From contig CAZZHQ010000002.1 in assembly GCA_964654015.1 (NCBI GenBank), positions 1 to 64,000 on the forward strand: a stretch of 64,000 bases of DNA. Direction: 5' to 3'. A program made the translations under genes and the position numbers. The stretch's first letter is position 1. Every line of letters begins with the position of its first letter. Below are positions 18,776 through 27,331 of the stretch, piece by piece. Below the pieces are notes generated by a model. It saw only the letters and a program-made list of their open reading frames with translations, searched no databases and had not been told where the DNA came from. Source of the DNA: JAUUZT01 sp964654015 (GTDB lineage Bacteria > Chloroflexota > Dehalococcoidia > GIF9 > AB-539-J10).

Positions 18776-19819
18776 TCACCGGATAGCTGTCTGGAATGCT
18801 TTCAGTTTAGCCTGAAATTCAGGCTTATTCCATACCTCACGATTTGGAGAGCCAACCGGCATTTCCCCGCTGATAATCAGTGAGACCTGCTCCAGAATCT
18901 CACTCCACATATTCATGAACAATTGGTCCGTCCATCCGAGAGCATGAGGTGCAACGATGGTATTGTCCATTTTGAGTAATGGGTTATCCGACGGCGTTGG
19001 CTCTTTATCAAACACGTCTAACCCTGCCCCCCGTATCCATCCTTCCTGTAGTGCCTTTACCAGGGCAGCCTCGTCAATTATCGGGCCGCGTGCGGTATTT
19101 ATGATGAAGGCGGTTTTCTTCATCTTCTTCAGCTCCTTTTCTCCAACCAGGTGGTGAGTGCTCTCGTTTAAAGGACAACTGATATTCACATAGTCTGATT
19201 CTGCCAGCAGTGTATCCATATCTACCAGCTTTACATCAACATCGGCAAGGGCGGATTCTTCTACATAGGGGTCGTAAGCGATATGCTTCATGCCAAGTGG
19301 TTTGGCCAGGCGAAACATCTCATGACCAATATTGCCGGTACCTATGGAGCCCAGCGTTTTCCCTACTAATCCATAGCCATGGTAGTGAGTTTTTTCCGCC
19401 CAGCGACCTTCGCGGGTCAGTTTATCTTTGGTCAGCAGTCTCGTGCTAAGTGCCAGTATAAAAGTGAGTATCGTTACAGCCATGGGACGGCGCACCGCAC
19501 CTGGAGTGATACATACCATTATATTGGCATCGGTAAGCGCGGGAACATCGACCATGTTGAAGCCTACACCGCCACGGTGGATGGATAGAAGTTGACTATT
19601 TCCGGTGATGGTGGTTTTGGTCCATTTAGGGGCGAGGGTAAAAACCATGTCGAAACCCTGTATCTGTTCAGGAGTAACCTCCGGCAGATGTTCCTTAAAT
19701 ATCTCGTATTCTACCCCGGCCATTTCATCCAGCAGTTTCAGTCCCGGTCCGGGGATGATAAACTTGCCTTCTTTATCGAAGAAATCCCTTGATAATGCGA
19801 TTCTGACCTTTCGTCCCAT
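18776..19819 (-). CDS. D-isomer-specific 2-hydroxyacid dehydrogenase (paralogue)
   Basis: The start is taken at ATG 19819 (MGRKVRIALS), which has AGGAGG (19832-19827) at good spacing and aligns with MARKVVIGIT of the 15711 protein; the open frame reaches upstream to 19846. NAD site GSIGTGNIGHEMF, catalytic Arg in NTARGPIIDE, Glu in FDKEPTP, His in APHALGW. Very similar to the 15711 gene throughout, hence a tandem-era duplicate. It is divergent from the second aldolase (20012), with the shared control region 19820-20011 between them. Confidence 0.88.
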   Translation of the reverse strand: MGRKVRIALSRDFFDKEGKFIIPGPGLKLLDEMAGVEYEIFKEHLPEVTPEQIQGFDMVFTLAPKWTKTTITGNSQLLSIHRGGVGFNMVDVPALTDANIMVCITPGAVRRPMAVTILTFILALSTRLLTKDKLTREGRWAEKTHYHGYGLVGKTLGSIGTGNIGHEMFRLAKPLGMKHIAYDPYVEESALADVDVKLVDMDTLLAESDYVNISCPLNESTHHLVGEKELKKMKKTAFIINTARGPIIDEAALVKALQEGWIRGAGLDVFDKEPTPSDNPLLKMDNTIVAPHALGWTDQLFMNMWSEILEQVSLIISGEMPVGSPNREVWNKPEFQAKLKAFQTAIR

Positions 19820-19930
19820 GATTTTTCCTCCTTTCACTTTTGCCATGTGTCACAGTGATGATAGGTTATGGTAGTCAGCAGGCTTCGAATTGTCAATAAT
19901 CTCTGGTTCTCAGTGCCTTTATCATGTCTC

Positions 19931-19988
19931 TTTACAGGGGCTATCAGGCAGGTTATAGTAAGCCATCCAAAATACCAGCGGTATTTTG
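19931..19988 (+). promoter_or_regulatory. Promoter of the second aldolase, with leader hairpin
   Basis: TTTACA (19931-19936), 17 nt, TATAGT (19954-19959) followed by AAGCC, then a perfect 9-bp inverted repeat CAAAATACC (19968-19976) AGC GGTATTTTG (19980-19988), then GAAGGAGG and the ATG at 20012. The -35, spacing, -10 and AAGCC match the promoter at 15645. Confidence 0.6.
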
Positions 19989-20011
19989 AATAACGAAGGA
20001 GGAGAATTTTG

Positions 20012-20875
20012 ATGAAAAAGAACCTAGCCAGGGAGTTTAAGGAAAGGATGAATAAGGGAGACAGGGTGTTCTGCGCTCTTATAGGGCCCGGTAATGACCC
20101 TGATAAGACGGTGGTAGCGCTGAAGGACTTCGGTTTCGATTTTATCATGATGGAGAATGAGCATAGCCTGGTAGGTAAAGAGACCATACACCAGTACATA
20201 CGAATTTCCCGTGAACTTGAGATGCCGATATTGATGAGGCCTGAAGAAAAAACAGATACTTTCAGGTGTTACCTGGATGGTGGAATTAGTGGGATGATGT
20301 TACCACAGGTAGAAACACTTGAGCAGGCGGCTTATGCAGTGAAGCTATCCTATTTCCCTCCAATAGGCCACAGGGGAGCGGGACTGGGCATGAGTACCTA
20401 TCAACTGGATGGACAGAATCCTGCCGAGATGAAATTACTGGAGATGCTGCAGTATGTAAATGAGAATACCGTCCTGTTTCCCATGACGGAAAGCCTGGCA
20501 GGTGTAAACGAGCTTCCTCAGGTACTGGCGCTGGAAGGAGTCACCGGTACGATAGTGGGGACCCACGACTTTGTAATAGACATAGCTTTCAGGACAGGAC
20601 GTATTGACCCCGATTCCTTCCGTCCTGAACTGCTCAACAGTGAGTACGTGCTGGACAGGGTAAGAGAGATTGCCAGAATATGCAGGAAAGCAGGTAAGGT
20701 TGCTGGCATTGGCGGATATAGTCCAAAAGGATGCGTTGAGCGCTCTAAGGATGGATATCAACTCTTCACCCTGGGTTATGTGATAGATGGGAACGTGGAG
20801 AAACTGCGCCCCCTTATTGAAGAGGCTAAGGAACTGTTAAGGAAGGATCCACCGGACAAGACAGGCTGGCAATAG
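20012..20875 (+). CDS. HpcH/HpaI-family aldolase (paralogue)
   Basis: The start is set at ATG 20012 with AAGGAGG about 8 nt upstream; a TTG directly before it is too close to the ribosome binding site. 287 residues. Active-site elements match the 16829 protein: MENEHSLVG, ILMRPEEK, MTESLAG, GTHDFVIDI. The C-terminus is longer by a DPPDKTGWQ tail. Metal-dependent cleavage or formation of 2-oxo-acid aldols is expected; substrate unknown. The next gene (Ldh_2) follows 60 bp downstream and is probably co-transcribed. Confidence 0.85.
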   Translation: MKKNLAREFKERMNKGDRVFCALIGPGNDPDKTVVALKDFGFDFIMMENEHSLVGKETIHQYIRISRELEMPILMRPEEKTDTFRCYLDGGISGMMLPQVETLEQAAYAVKLSYFPPIGHRGAGLGMSTYQLDGQNPAEMKLLEMLQYVNENTVLFPMTESLAGVNELPQVLALEGVTGTIVGTHDFVIDIAFRTGRIDPDSFRPELLNSEYVLDRVREIARICRKAGKVAGIGGYSPKGCVERSKDGYQLFTLGYVIDGNVEKLRPLIEEAKELLRKDPPDKTGWQ

Positions 20876-20935
20876 AGACATTGTTGACTATTAAAACGAA
20901 TTGATAAACGAAAAACGGAGGTAAAACCAAATAAA

Positions 20936-21985
20936 ATGGAGCAAAACACAATACGCATAGAGGCAGGACCGCTGAAAAAGTTTGCCACAGGCATACTGGC
21001 GGCGGCTGGTATGCCCCCGAAAGATGCGGAGAATGAGGCAGAGGTGCTGATTTGGTCAAACCTGAGAGGTGTTGACTCGCATGGAGTGATGGGTATCCCC
21101 CGATACATTGGTCAAATAGACACAGGATTGATGAACCCGAAACCCGATATAAAAGTGCTCAAGGAAACCCCCGCTATTATCTTTGTCGAGGCAGACCATG
21201 CTTTCGGCGCCGTTGTCACCACCTTTGCTATGGAGAAAGTAATCGAGAAGGCGAAAAAACTTGGTATCGGCTGGGGGCTGATAAGGAACAATACCCACCA
21301 GGGCGCTATGGGATACTATGCCTGGATGGCGGCACAGCAGGGCCTGATTGGGGTCGCTTCGGTTGCCAGCAGTCCCAATACCGCACCATTTGGCGCGCGT
21401 GCAGCCGGTGTGAGTAACAACCCGATTGCTTTTTCATTGCCCGCTGGTAGCTATAAATCGGTGGTCTTCGATATGGCGACCAGTGTCGTTGCTCGTGGCA
21501 AGCTGTTACTGGCTGAGGAAAATGGCAAACCTATTCCAGAAGGCTGGGCAATTGATAAAGAGGGCAATCCGACGACCGACCCGTCAAAAGCTAAGTCGCT
21601 GCTGCCTGCTGGCGGAGCTAAAGGGTCAGGACTTTCTTTCATTATTGAGTGCATGTCCAGCATTTTGGCTGGTTCGCCTATTATCGCCGCGGTGCTGAAA
21701 GGCCGGCGAAGCTCCGCCAATTTGCAGAATAGCTTTCTTATTGCGATAGATATCGCCACTTTCGGTGAGGTGGATGAGTTTAAAAAGAATGTGGACGAGT
21801 TTATTGCCTGCTTTGATGACCTGCCTCCGGCGAAAGGCTTCTCAAAGGTATTTGCTCCCGGAGGGCCTGAGTGGGTGACCTGGGAAGAGAGGTTAAAAAA
21901 TGGTATACCTATCGCCCCCGGTACTGCTCAGAAATTGAGAGAAGTTGCTAAACGCTTTGGCGTCACGCCGCCGCCTGGCATGTAA
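20936..21985 (+). CDS. Ldh_2-family (malate/L-sulfolactate type) NAD(P)-dependent dehydrogenase
   Basis: 349 residues. The Ldh_2 signature is clear: NLRGVDSHGVMGIPRY (about residue 41), FVEADHAFGAVVTTFAMEKVIEKA, RNNTHQGAMGYYAWMAA (catalytic His region, about 120), NPIAFSLPAG and FDMATSVVARGKL. The family oxidises L-2-hydroxy acids (malate, lactate, sulfolactate, ureidoglycolate) and uses a fold unlike the D-specific enzymes next door. The window therefore has both stereochemical types. GGAGGT lies 13 nt before ATG 20936, rather far. Confidence 0.85.
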   Translation: MEQNTIRIEAGPLKKFATGILAAAGMPPKDAENEAEVLIWSNLRGVDSHGVMGIPRYIGQIDTGLMNPKPDIKVLKETPAIIFVEADHAFGAVVTTFAMEKVIEKAKKLGIGWGLIRNNTHQGAMGYYAWMAAQQGLIGVASVASSPNTAPFGARAAGVSNNPIAFSLPAGSYKSVVFDMATSVVARGKLLLAEENGKPIPEGWAIDKEGNPTTDPSKAKSLLPAGGAKGSGLSFIIECMSSILAGSPIIAAVLKGRRSSANLQNSFLIAIDIATFGEVDEFKKNVDEFIACFDDLPPAKGFSKVFAPGGPEWVTWEERLKNGIPIAPGTAQKLREVAKRFGVTPPPGM

Positions 21986-22040
21986 CAAGTTGACAGTACG
22001 AAGCGCCGATTGATAGACTTTCAATTGTGCTGGTATATAC

Positions 22041-22114
22041 GGCCCCGTGGTGTAGCGGTTTAACATGCCACCCTGTCACGGTGGAGATCAGGGGTTCGAA
22101 TCCCCTCGGGGTCG
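22041..22114 (+). tRNA. tRNA-Asp (anticodon GTC)
   Basis: 74 nt. The acceptor stem GGCCCCG pairs with CGGGGTC (one G-U), with discriminator G. The anticodon stem CCACC/GGTGG carries loop CTGTCAC with anticodon GTC. The T arm is GGGG-TTCGAAT-CCCC. No CCA is encoded. The sequence from 22072 to the 3' end recurs in degenerate form at 27203-27246. Confidence 0.95.
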
Positions 22115-22195
22115 CATCTGCTATTTTGACTTTCCGTGTTTGCTGGCCTAAAGTCGTAGCTATATTAGGCTATAAGTGATTGAATCATCTCTCAA

Positions 22196-23638
22196 ATGTG
22201 GATATATTCAACTAGTGTAATAAATACATCCTCCGGTAACAGTAAATCATCTAAACGAATACCGGCTGTCCCTCGTAGCTTATCCTGGCGGATACGCCTT
22301 CCCCTGCCCCGAGAAAGAACCAGCAAGTCCCTCTCTTTGTGGTTGATTTATGCCTTTATCGGCCTAATAATCATAGGAGGCGTTCTATTAATGCTGCCGA
22401 TATCAAGTGCAGAGGGTCATTCTACAACTGCGGTAAACGCATTTTTTACTTCAGCATCGGCTGTTTGTGTAACTGGTTTAGTAGTTTTAGACACCGGAAC
22501 CTACTGGAGTTCCTTTGGACAGGGTTTGATTCTTGCTTTGATACAAATCGGTGGTTTTGGTTTCATGACCAGTGCCACGCTTTTACTATTGGCTTTCGGT
22601 CGCAGGATTGGCCTTAAGGAAAGGCTCTTAATAGGGCAATCAATTGGGATTTCTCGCATAGGTGGCAATGTTGGATTGGTTAAACGCATGGCGATTTTTA
22701 CGGCATTATCTGAACTTATAGGAGCTTTGATCCTTTTTTTTCGCTTCTCCAGTTATGAGTCCTTTCGAACGGCAATCTGGCAATCTATTTTCCATTCAAT
22801 TTCGGCATTTAATAATGCAGGCTTCGATATCTTTGGCGATTTTCAGAGTCTCACGCAATATAGAACAGATACTCTGTTGATATTGGCAACGGCTGCGCTT
22901 ATCTTCTTAGGTGGAATAAGCTTTATCTTTATAGCGGATTTGGTTAGAGTCCGTAATCTGTTCAAACTTGCACTGGATAGTAAATTAATATTATGGAGTA
23001 CCATTTCATTATTGGTAATCGGGACAGTTGTAATGCTCTTAGCTCAGTTTACAGGTTCTACTGCCTTCACTGATTTATCTATATCAGATAAAGTGCTGGG
23101 TGCTTTCTTTCATTCCGTAACGACAAGGACAGCTGGTTTCACAACTATACAGATTACCAATCTGGCACCTGATGTACTATTCTTTACAATGTTCCTGATG
23201 TTTATAGGCGGCGCCTCAGGTTCCACAGCCGGTGGTATAAAGGTCAGTACCTTTGGTATGATAATGGCCACAATTATAAGTACGCTCAGGGGCAGAGAAC
23301 ATGCTGGAGCCTTTGGTAGGGAGTTTAATCAACAGCAGATTTACCGTGCTATATCGATTATAATACTCTCTCTTGTTGTTATAGTAATAGCTACTTTTCT
23401 TTTAACTATTTATGAAGATAGTAGCTTCACTGAACTACTATTTGAGACCTATTCGGCTTTTGGTACGGTTGGTCTATCTACCGGGATAACTCCCTTTCTC
23501 TCTACAGCTGGTAAAATAATAATTACCATAACAATGTTTATCGGAAGGTTAAGCCCTCTTACTCTTGCGCTGGCTTTGTTGCAATATCAACAACCCAGTT
23601 CATATCGCTATCCTGAAGAAAACATACGCATTGGATAG
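22196..23638 (+). CDS. TrkH/KtrB-family potassium channel subunit
   Basis: 480 residues with a basic N-terminal extension of about 45 residues and then the four-fold M1-P-M2 layout of the Trk/Ktr/HKT family. The selectivity-filter loops are visible with their glycines: SAVCVTGLVV, SAFNNAGFDIF, TTRTAGFTTI and SAFGTVGLSTG. GGASGSTAGGIK is the flexible gate. Inner-membrane K+ (or Na+/K+) uptake. The partner RCK protein gene follows after 9 bp. The start at 22196 has no clear ribosome binding site and lies only 81 bp after the tRNA-Asp gene, so it may be further downstream. Confidence 0.9.
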   Translation: MWIYSTSVINTSSGNSKSSKRIPAVPRSLSWRIRLPLPRERTSKSLSLWLIYAFIGLIIIGGVLLMLPISSAEGHSTTAVNAFFTSASAVCVTGLVVLDTGTYWSSFGQGLILALIQIGGFGFMTSATLLLLAFGRRIGLKERLLIGQSIGISRIGGNVGLVKRMAIFTALSELIGALILFFRFSSYESFRTAIWQSIFHSISAFNNAGFDIFGDFQSLTQYRTDTLLILATAALIFLGGISFIFIADLVRVRNLFKLALDSKLILWSTISLLVIGTVVMLLAQFTGSTAFTDLSISDKVLGAFFHSVTTRTAGFTTIQITNLAPDVLFFTMFLMFIGGASGSTAGGIKVSTFGMIMATIISTLRGREHAGAFGREFNQQQIYRAISIIILSLVVIVIATFLLTIYEDSSFTELLFETYSAFGTVGLSTGITPFLSTAGKIIITITMFIGRLSPLTLALALLQYQQPSSYRYPEENIRIG

Positions 23639-23647
23639 GAGGTAAAA

Positions 23648-24328
23648 ATGAAAAAGCAGATAGCAGTTATCGGACAGGGACAATTTGGTGAGGCTGTTGC
23701 CATAACCACAACAAACATGGGACATGATGTGCTTGCTATAGACCTGAACGAAAAAAAAATTCAACAGGTCTCGTCACAGGTAACCCATGCTGTTCAGGCA
23801 GACGCAACTAATGAGGCAGTACTTAAAGAACTGGGTATTGGTAATTTTGACATAGCGGTTATTAGTATGGGTTCAAGAATAGAAACCAATATACTGGCCA
23901 CTATTCTAACTAAAAAATTAGGCGTTCCCTACGTAATATCCAGAGCTGAGACTGAACTACACGGTAGCATACTGGAGAAAATCGGCGCTGATAGGATTGT
24001 CTATCCTGAATGGGAAACAGGAATTAGATTAGCCCAGGGAGTTTCCCTGGTTAACGTAGAAGACTACATGCCATTGACTAAAAACTACGGAATAATAAAG
24101 CTTAAGGCACCGCTATATCTTATCGGACAGAAGTTGTCTGAATTAGGTCTTGGCTATAAAAGTAAATGGCAAATCGCGGTTTTCTTGATTCAGCGTGATG
24201 AAGAAATCATAATGAATCCACGTCAAAGCGAGGTAATAAAAGAAAACGATATTATGATACTGGCTGGTAGTCATGATGACATGGAAAAATTTTTAGCCGA
24301 AGCAAAAAAGAATGGAAATAAGGAGTAA
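23648..24328 (+). CDS. TrkA/KtrA-type RCK regulatory subunit
   Basis: 226 residues. A TrkA-N Rossmann domain binds NAD or ATP/ADP (IGQGQFGEAVA at residue 8, VLAIDLNEKKIQQ, QADATNE), and a TrkA-C domain occupies about 135-220. It gates the TrkH/KtrB pore. GGAGG overlaps the trkH stop codon and ATG 23648 follows by 5 nt, so the two are translated together. A complete two-gene Ktr-like system. Confidence 0.9.
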   Translation: MKKQIAVIGQGQFGEAVAITTTNMGHDVLAIDLNEKKIQQVSSQVTHAVQADATNEAVLKELGIGNFDIAVISMGSRIETNILATILTKKLGVPYVISRAETELHGSILEKIGADRIVYPEWETGIRLAQGVSLVNVEDYMPLTKNYGIIKLKAPLYLIGQKLSELGLGYKSKWQIAVFLIQRDEEIIMNPRQSEVIKENDIMILAGSHDDMEKFLAEAKKNGNKE

Positions 24329-24366
24329 GGAGCTTCAATCTACTTTGCTTATTTCATCTTACAAAT

Positions 24367-25431
24367 TTAGAACCACCTTCGCTTCCTAAAGAATACAATC
24401 AAACACGAAGTCACCAGTATCATCACACACCAGATACCGAGGTACCCATACCTCCATTGAAGCTCCGGTATATTGATAAAGTTCATCCCGTAAACACCAA
24501 CGATGAACGTAAGTGGTATAAATATGGCGGCAAAAATCGTTAGTACTTTCATTACTTCATTCGTTTTGTTACTCATATTTGACAGGTATATATCCAGCAT
24601 GCCTGTAATTATATCCCTTGAGCTTTCAATATTATCGATAATCTGAATGGTATGATCGTAGACGTCACGTAAATATACTCTGGTGGACTTATTTATTATA
24701 GTCGACTCGTATCGTTCAAAACTGCTGATTACTTCTCGCAAAGGCCAGACCGACTTTCGTAAAATTATCATATCTTTCTTTAGTCCATGAATAAGTTGTA
24801 CTGTTTCTCGCGTAGGGTTTGATACGAGAATCTGTTCCACAACTTCTACTCTTTCACTTACCGCTTCAAGGACGGAAAAATAGTTATCGACCACGGTATC
24901 CAGCAAGGTATAAGCCAGGTAGTCAGCACCAGCCTTTCTAATACGACCCTTGCTCTTTCTGATTCTGTCTCTAACCGGATTAAAGACATCCCCTTCACGC
25001 TCCTGGAATGAAATTACGAAGTTAGAACCAAAAGCCAGACTGATCTGCTCTGTCTCAATCTCTGCACTGTTTCCAATGCAGTTATAGATCATTTTCATAA
25101 CAAAGAATATGTAATTATCATTATCCTCTATCTTGGGTCGTTGATCAGTATTGATGATGTCTTCCAGTGTAAGTGGATGCAGGTTAAAATGCTTGCCAAT
25201 CTTTCCTATTATATCGGCTTCATGCAAACCATCTATATTTATCCAGGTGACTGAAGGGCTATCTCTGAAAGGGAAAGATTCCTCTATGCTTTTAATTTCC
25301 TTCTCCTCGTAGTGCTCCTCGTTGTAATCGATAACTGTAATCCTCACCTTATCCATCTTTTGTTCGCCGACGTGCATCAATGTTCCTGGGGGAAGCCCTA
25401 TTATTTGAGACTTTTTTATTGTTTTTAACAT
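24367..25431 (-). CDS. corA: CorA-family magnesium/cobalt transporter
   Basis: 354 residues; ATG 25431 after AAGGAGG. The long cytosolic N-terminal domain (TWINIDGLHEADII, HPLTLEDI.NTDQRPK) is followed by a coiled region and two C-terminal membrane helices with the pore signature YGMNF (about residue 318) and a basic end FFRKRRWF. Forms a homopentameric channel for Mg2+ (or Co2+/Ni2+) entry. Convergent with the trk genes. Regulation is not visible. Confidence 0.92.
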   Translation of the reverse strand: MLKTIKKSQIIGLPPGTLMHVGEQKMDKVRITVIDYNEEHYEEKEIKSIEESFPFRDSPSVTWINIDGLHEADIIGKIGKHFNLHPLTLEDIINTDQRPKIEDNDNYIFFVMKMIYNCIGNSAEIETEQISLAFGSNFVISFQEREGDVFNPVRDRIRKSKGRIRKAGADYLAYTLLDTVVDNYFSVLEAVSERVEVVEQILVSNPTRETVQLIHGLKKDMIILRKSVWPLREVISSFERYESTIINKSTRVYLRDVYDHTIQIIDNIESSRDIITGMLDIYLSNMSNKTNEVMKVLTIFAAIFIPLTFIVGVYGMNFINIPELQWRYGYLGIWCVMILVTSCLIVFFRKRRWF

Positions 25432-25676
25432 AATTACAGCCTCCTTATTTTAAGTAATATATATATTATACTCAGGGAGTAGGCTCTTCAAGGACTCTGA
25501 TTTTCATGCTTCAGGTCTCACCTTTAAGCTTTAATAAAGACTCCGATATTTCATTTATGTGTAAATTATAAATGAAGAACTGTCTGCCATTCCTTAGATA
25601 GTTGAAGAGTATAAAGCACAGAAGAAAACAACCAAAGCAGAAACGAAGTTGCAAGCTTAGCTAAAGAGTAGAAAGC

Positions 25677-27023
25677 CTAATTCTCCGCCAATTTTGGTAA
25701 GTACTCTAATGCTTCTTGAATATGTTTCTCAGGCAGAGTCTGTTCTTTCATTGCACCTTCAATAAAATCCTTGAAGCTGGAAAGGTCGAGATTACTGCTA
25801 GCGTCAAGCAGGAACAGTATATTTTTACGCTCATTCTGTTTCTTACATTTAAGCCCTTCATCTATGACAGCAGCTAAGGCATAAGCTGTCTCAGGAGAGG
25901 CCACCAATCCCTCGGTTCGTGCGAAGGTTATTGCTGCCTCAAAAGCCTGTCGCTGCGTATAGGTTTTTGCTTCAATCTGTTTTTCACGATACAAAGCACT
26001 GATGAGTGGAGAGATACCATGATAACGCATACCCCCAGCCCGGATGCCGGGTGGAACGAAGCTATGGCCCAAAGTATACATCTTCAGCATCGGGGATAGC
26101 CCTTCCGAATCAGTATAATCATATGCATACCGGCCTTTGGACAGGCTTGGACAAACATTCGTTTCAACAGCAATCATTCGTATGTCTGACTTTCGATTAT
26201 GATACAAGGGGAAAACAAGACCACCGAAGGCACTACCTCCACCTACAGCACAGATGATGATATCGGGATAGTCACCGGTTTTTCGAATCTGTTCTCTTGC
26301 CTCAAGGCCGATAACAGTCTGATGCAGCAGAACATAGTTCATTACTGTGCCCCATGAAAATGTTGCGTCGTCACGACTATTAGCCTCGTTAAAGGCTTCG
26401 CTCAGTGCGATACTCAGGCTTCCTGCCGAGGCTGGGTTTCGGGCGAGTATTTTCCTGCCGGTGGACGTTTTGTCACTAGGACTGGGCACCACCTCAGCCC
26501 CAAGTATTTCCATAAGGTAGCGTCCAGACACCTTCTCCTCATAGCTCGACCGTACCATGTATACCTTACACCGTAGGCCAAAAAAGTTGCAGCAGGTGGC
26601 CAGAGAAGCCCCCCACTCGCCGTTTCCAGTGGCCGTCACAACGCATTTCACATTCTCGTCATGAGCTGCATAATATGCCTGAGCGATGGCTGTGTTCATT
26701 TCATGGCTTCCTGTTGAGCTGCCACCTTCATATTTGTAATAAATTCGGGCTGATGTCTCTAGGCTTTTCTCTAGCTTTTCAGCGCGATATAGAGGGGTCG
26801 GACGCCAATTGGAATATATCTCACGAATCTGGTGCGGAATTGGTATGCTCTGCTCCTTTCTTTCGAGTTCCTGTGAAATAATTGAAGAAGGAGTAAAGGA
26901 TTGTAGATCGTGACCACTTATGGAAAAGCCACTAGCGCTCATCATAGGTGGTATATCAAAATCCAGGTCGGGAATGATGTTATACCAACTATCCGGTATC
27001 TTAATATCTGCCGCTATTCGCAT
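25677..27023 (-). CDS. TrpB2-like fold-type II PLP protein lacking the catalytic lysine
   Basis: 448 residues, the right length and layout for TrpB2 (tryptophan synthase beta-like): WYNIIPDLDF at the start, PIPHQIREIYSNWRPTPLYR, ARIYYKYE, FGLRCKVYMVR, LLHQTVIGLEA, and glycine-rich VGGGSAFGG. The position that should hold the Schiff-base lysine (GSHK.NTA) reads GSHEMNTA; the codon is GAA near 26702. The neighbouring GAGQWG is GNGEWG, and GGGSN is GGGSA. As read, it cannot form the normal internal aldimine, so it is a pseudoenzyme, a repurposed enzyme, or mutated. It lies alone, with no other trp genes. No clear ribosome binding site. Confidence 0.8.
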   Translation of the reverse strand: MRIAADIKIPDSWYNIIPDLDFDIPPMMSASGFSISGHDLQSFTPSSIISQELERKEQSIPIPHQIREIYSNWRPTPLYRAEKLEKSLETSARIYYKYEGGSSTGSHEMNTAIAQAYYAAHDENVKCVVTATGNGEWGASLATCCNFFGLRCKVYMVRSSYEEKVSGRYLMEILGAEVVPSPSDKTSTGRKILARNPASAGSLSIALSEAFNEANSRDDATFSWGTVMNYVLLHQTVIGLEAREQIRKTGDYPDIIICAVGGGSAFGGLVFPLYHNRKSDIRMIAVETNVCPSLSKGRYAYDYTDSEGLSPMLKMYTLGHSFVPPGIRAGGMRYHGISPLISALYREKQIEAKTYTQRQAFEAAITFARTEGLVASPETAYALAAVIDEGLKCKKQNERKNILFLLDASSNLDLSSFKDFIEGAMKEQTLPEKHIQEALEYLPKLAEN

Positions 27024-27331
27024 TTAGACGCTCAAAGTACCATTAAACAGGATTCGCTAATTCCGTATCAACTAAAGTAGATTGTAAGCAGGGGTTAATA
27101 CTGATGTCAAGCTCATTTACTATATTACTAAATTATAAGCAGAAAGTAATTCCAAGTGCATTTGTTTTCAGGTTGCCTGGCGTATCTGTTTTAACTGGTT
27201 AGCCTGTCACGGTGGAGATCAGGAGTTAGAAATCCGTTTGGAGTCGCTGGTGCAGTACATGTCGGTGATTCAATTAGACCGGTATATCATCTGGCAGATA
27301 TACTAGGTATAAATAAAGGAGGAAATTGAAT
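27024..27331. other. Spacer containing a tRNA-Asp remnant and the LarA-type gene's ribosome binding site
   Basis: 308 bases between the divergent trpB2-like and larA-like genes. Apart from the tRNA remnant (27187-27246) and AAAGGAGG at 27315-27322, nothing recognisable is seen. Confidence 0.6.
27187..27246 (+). pseudogene. Degenerate tRNA-Asp fragment
   Basis: CCTGTCACGGTGGAGATCAG, extended by one G to 21 bases (27203-27223), is identical to 22072-22092 of the tRNA-Asp gene (anticodon arm and variable region). The T arm and acceptor follow in eroded form (AGTTAGAAATCCG, GGAGTCGC). The 5' half is barely recognisable (TTTTAACTGG against GTTTAACATG) and cannot fold. Same strand as the intact tRNA, 5.1 kb away. 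It could be the distal attachment-site copy of an island inserted at tRNA-Asp, or a decayed duplicate gene. Confidence 0.7.

Noticed and set aside
25432..25676. Possible attenuator or small RNA between corA and the trpB2-like gene
   Set aside because: No hairpin with T-run or conserved Mg or tryptophan leader pattern could be seen.
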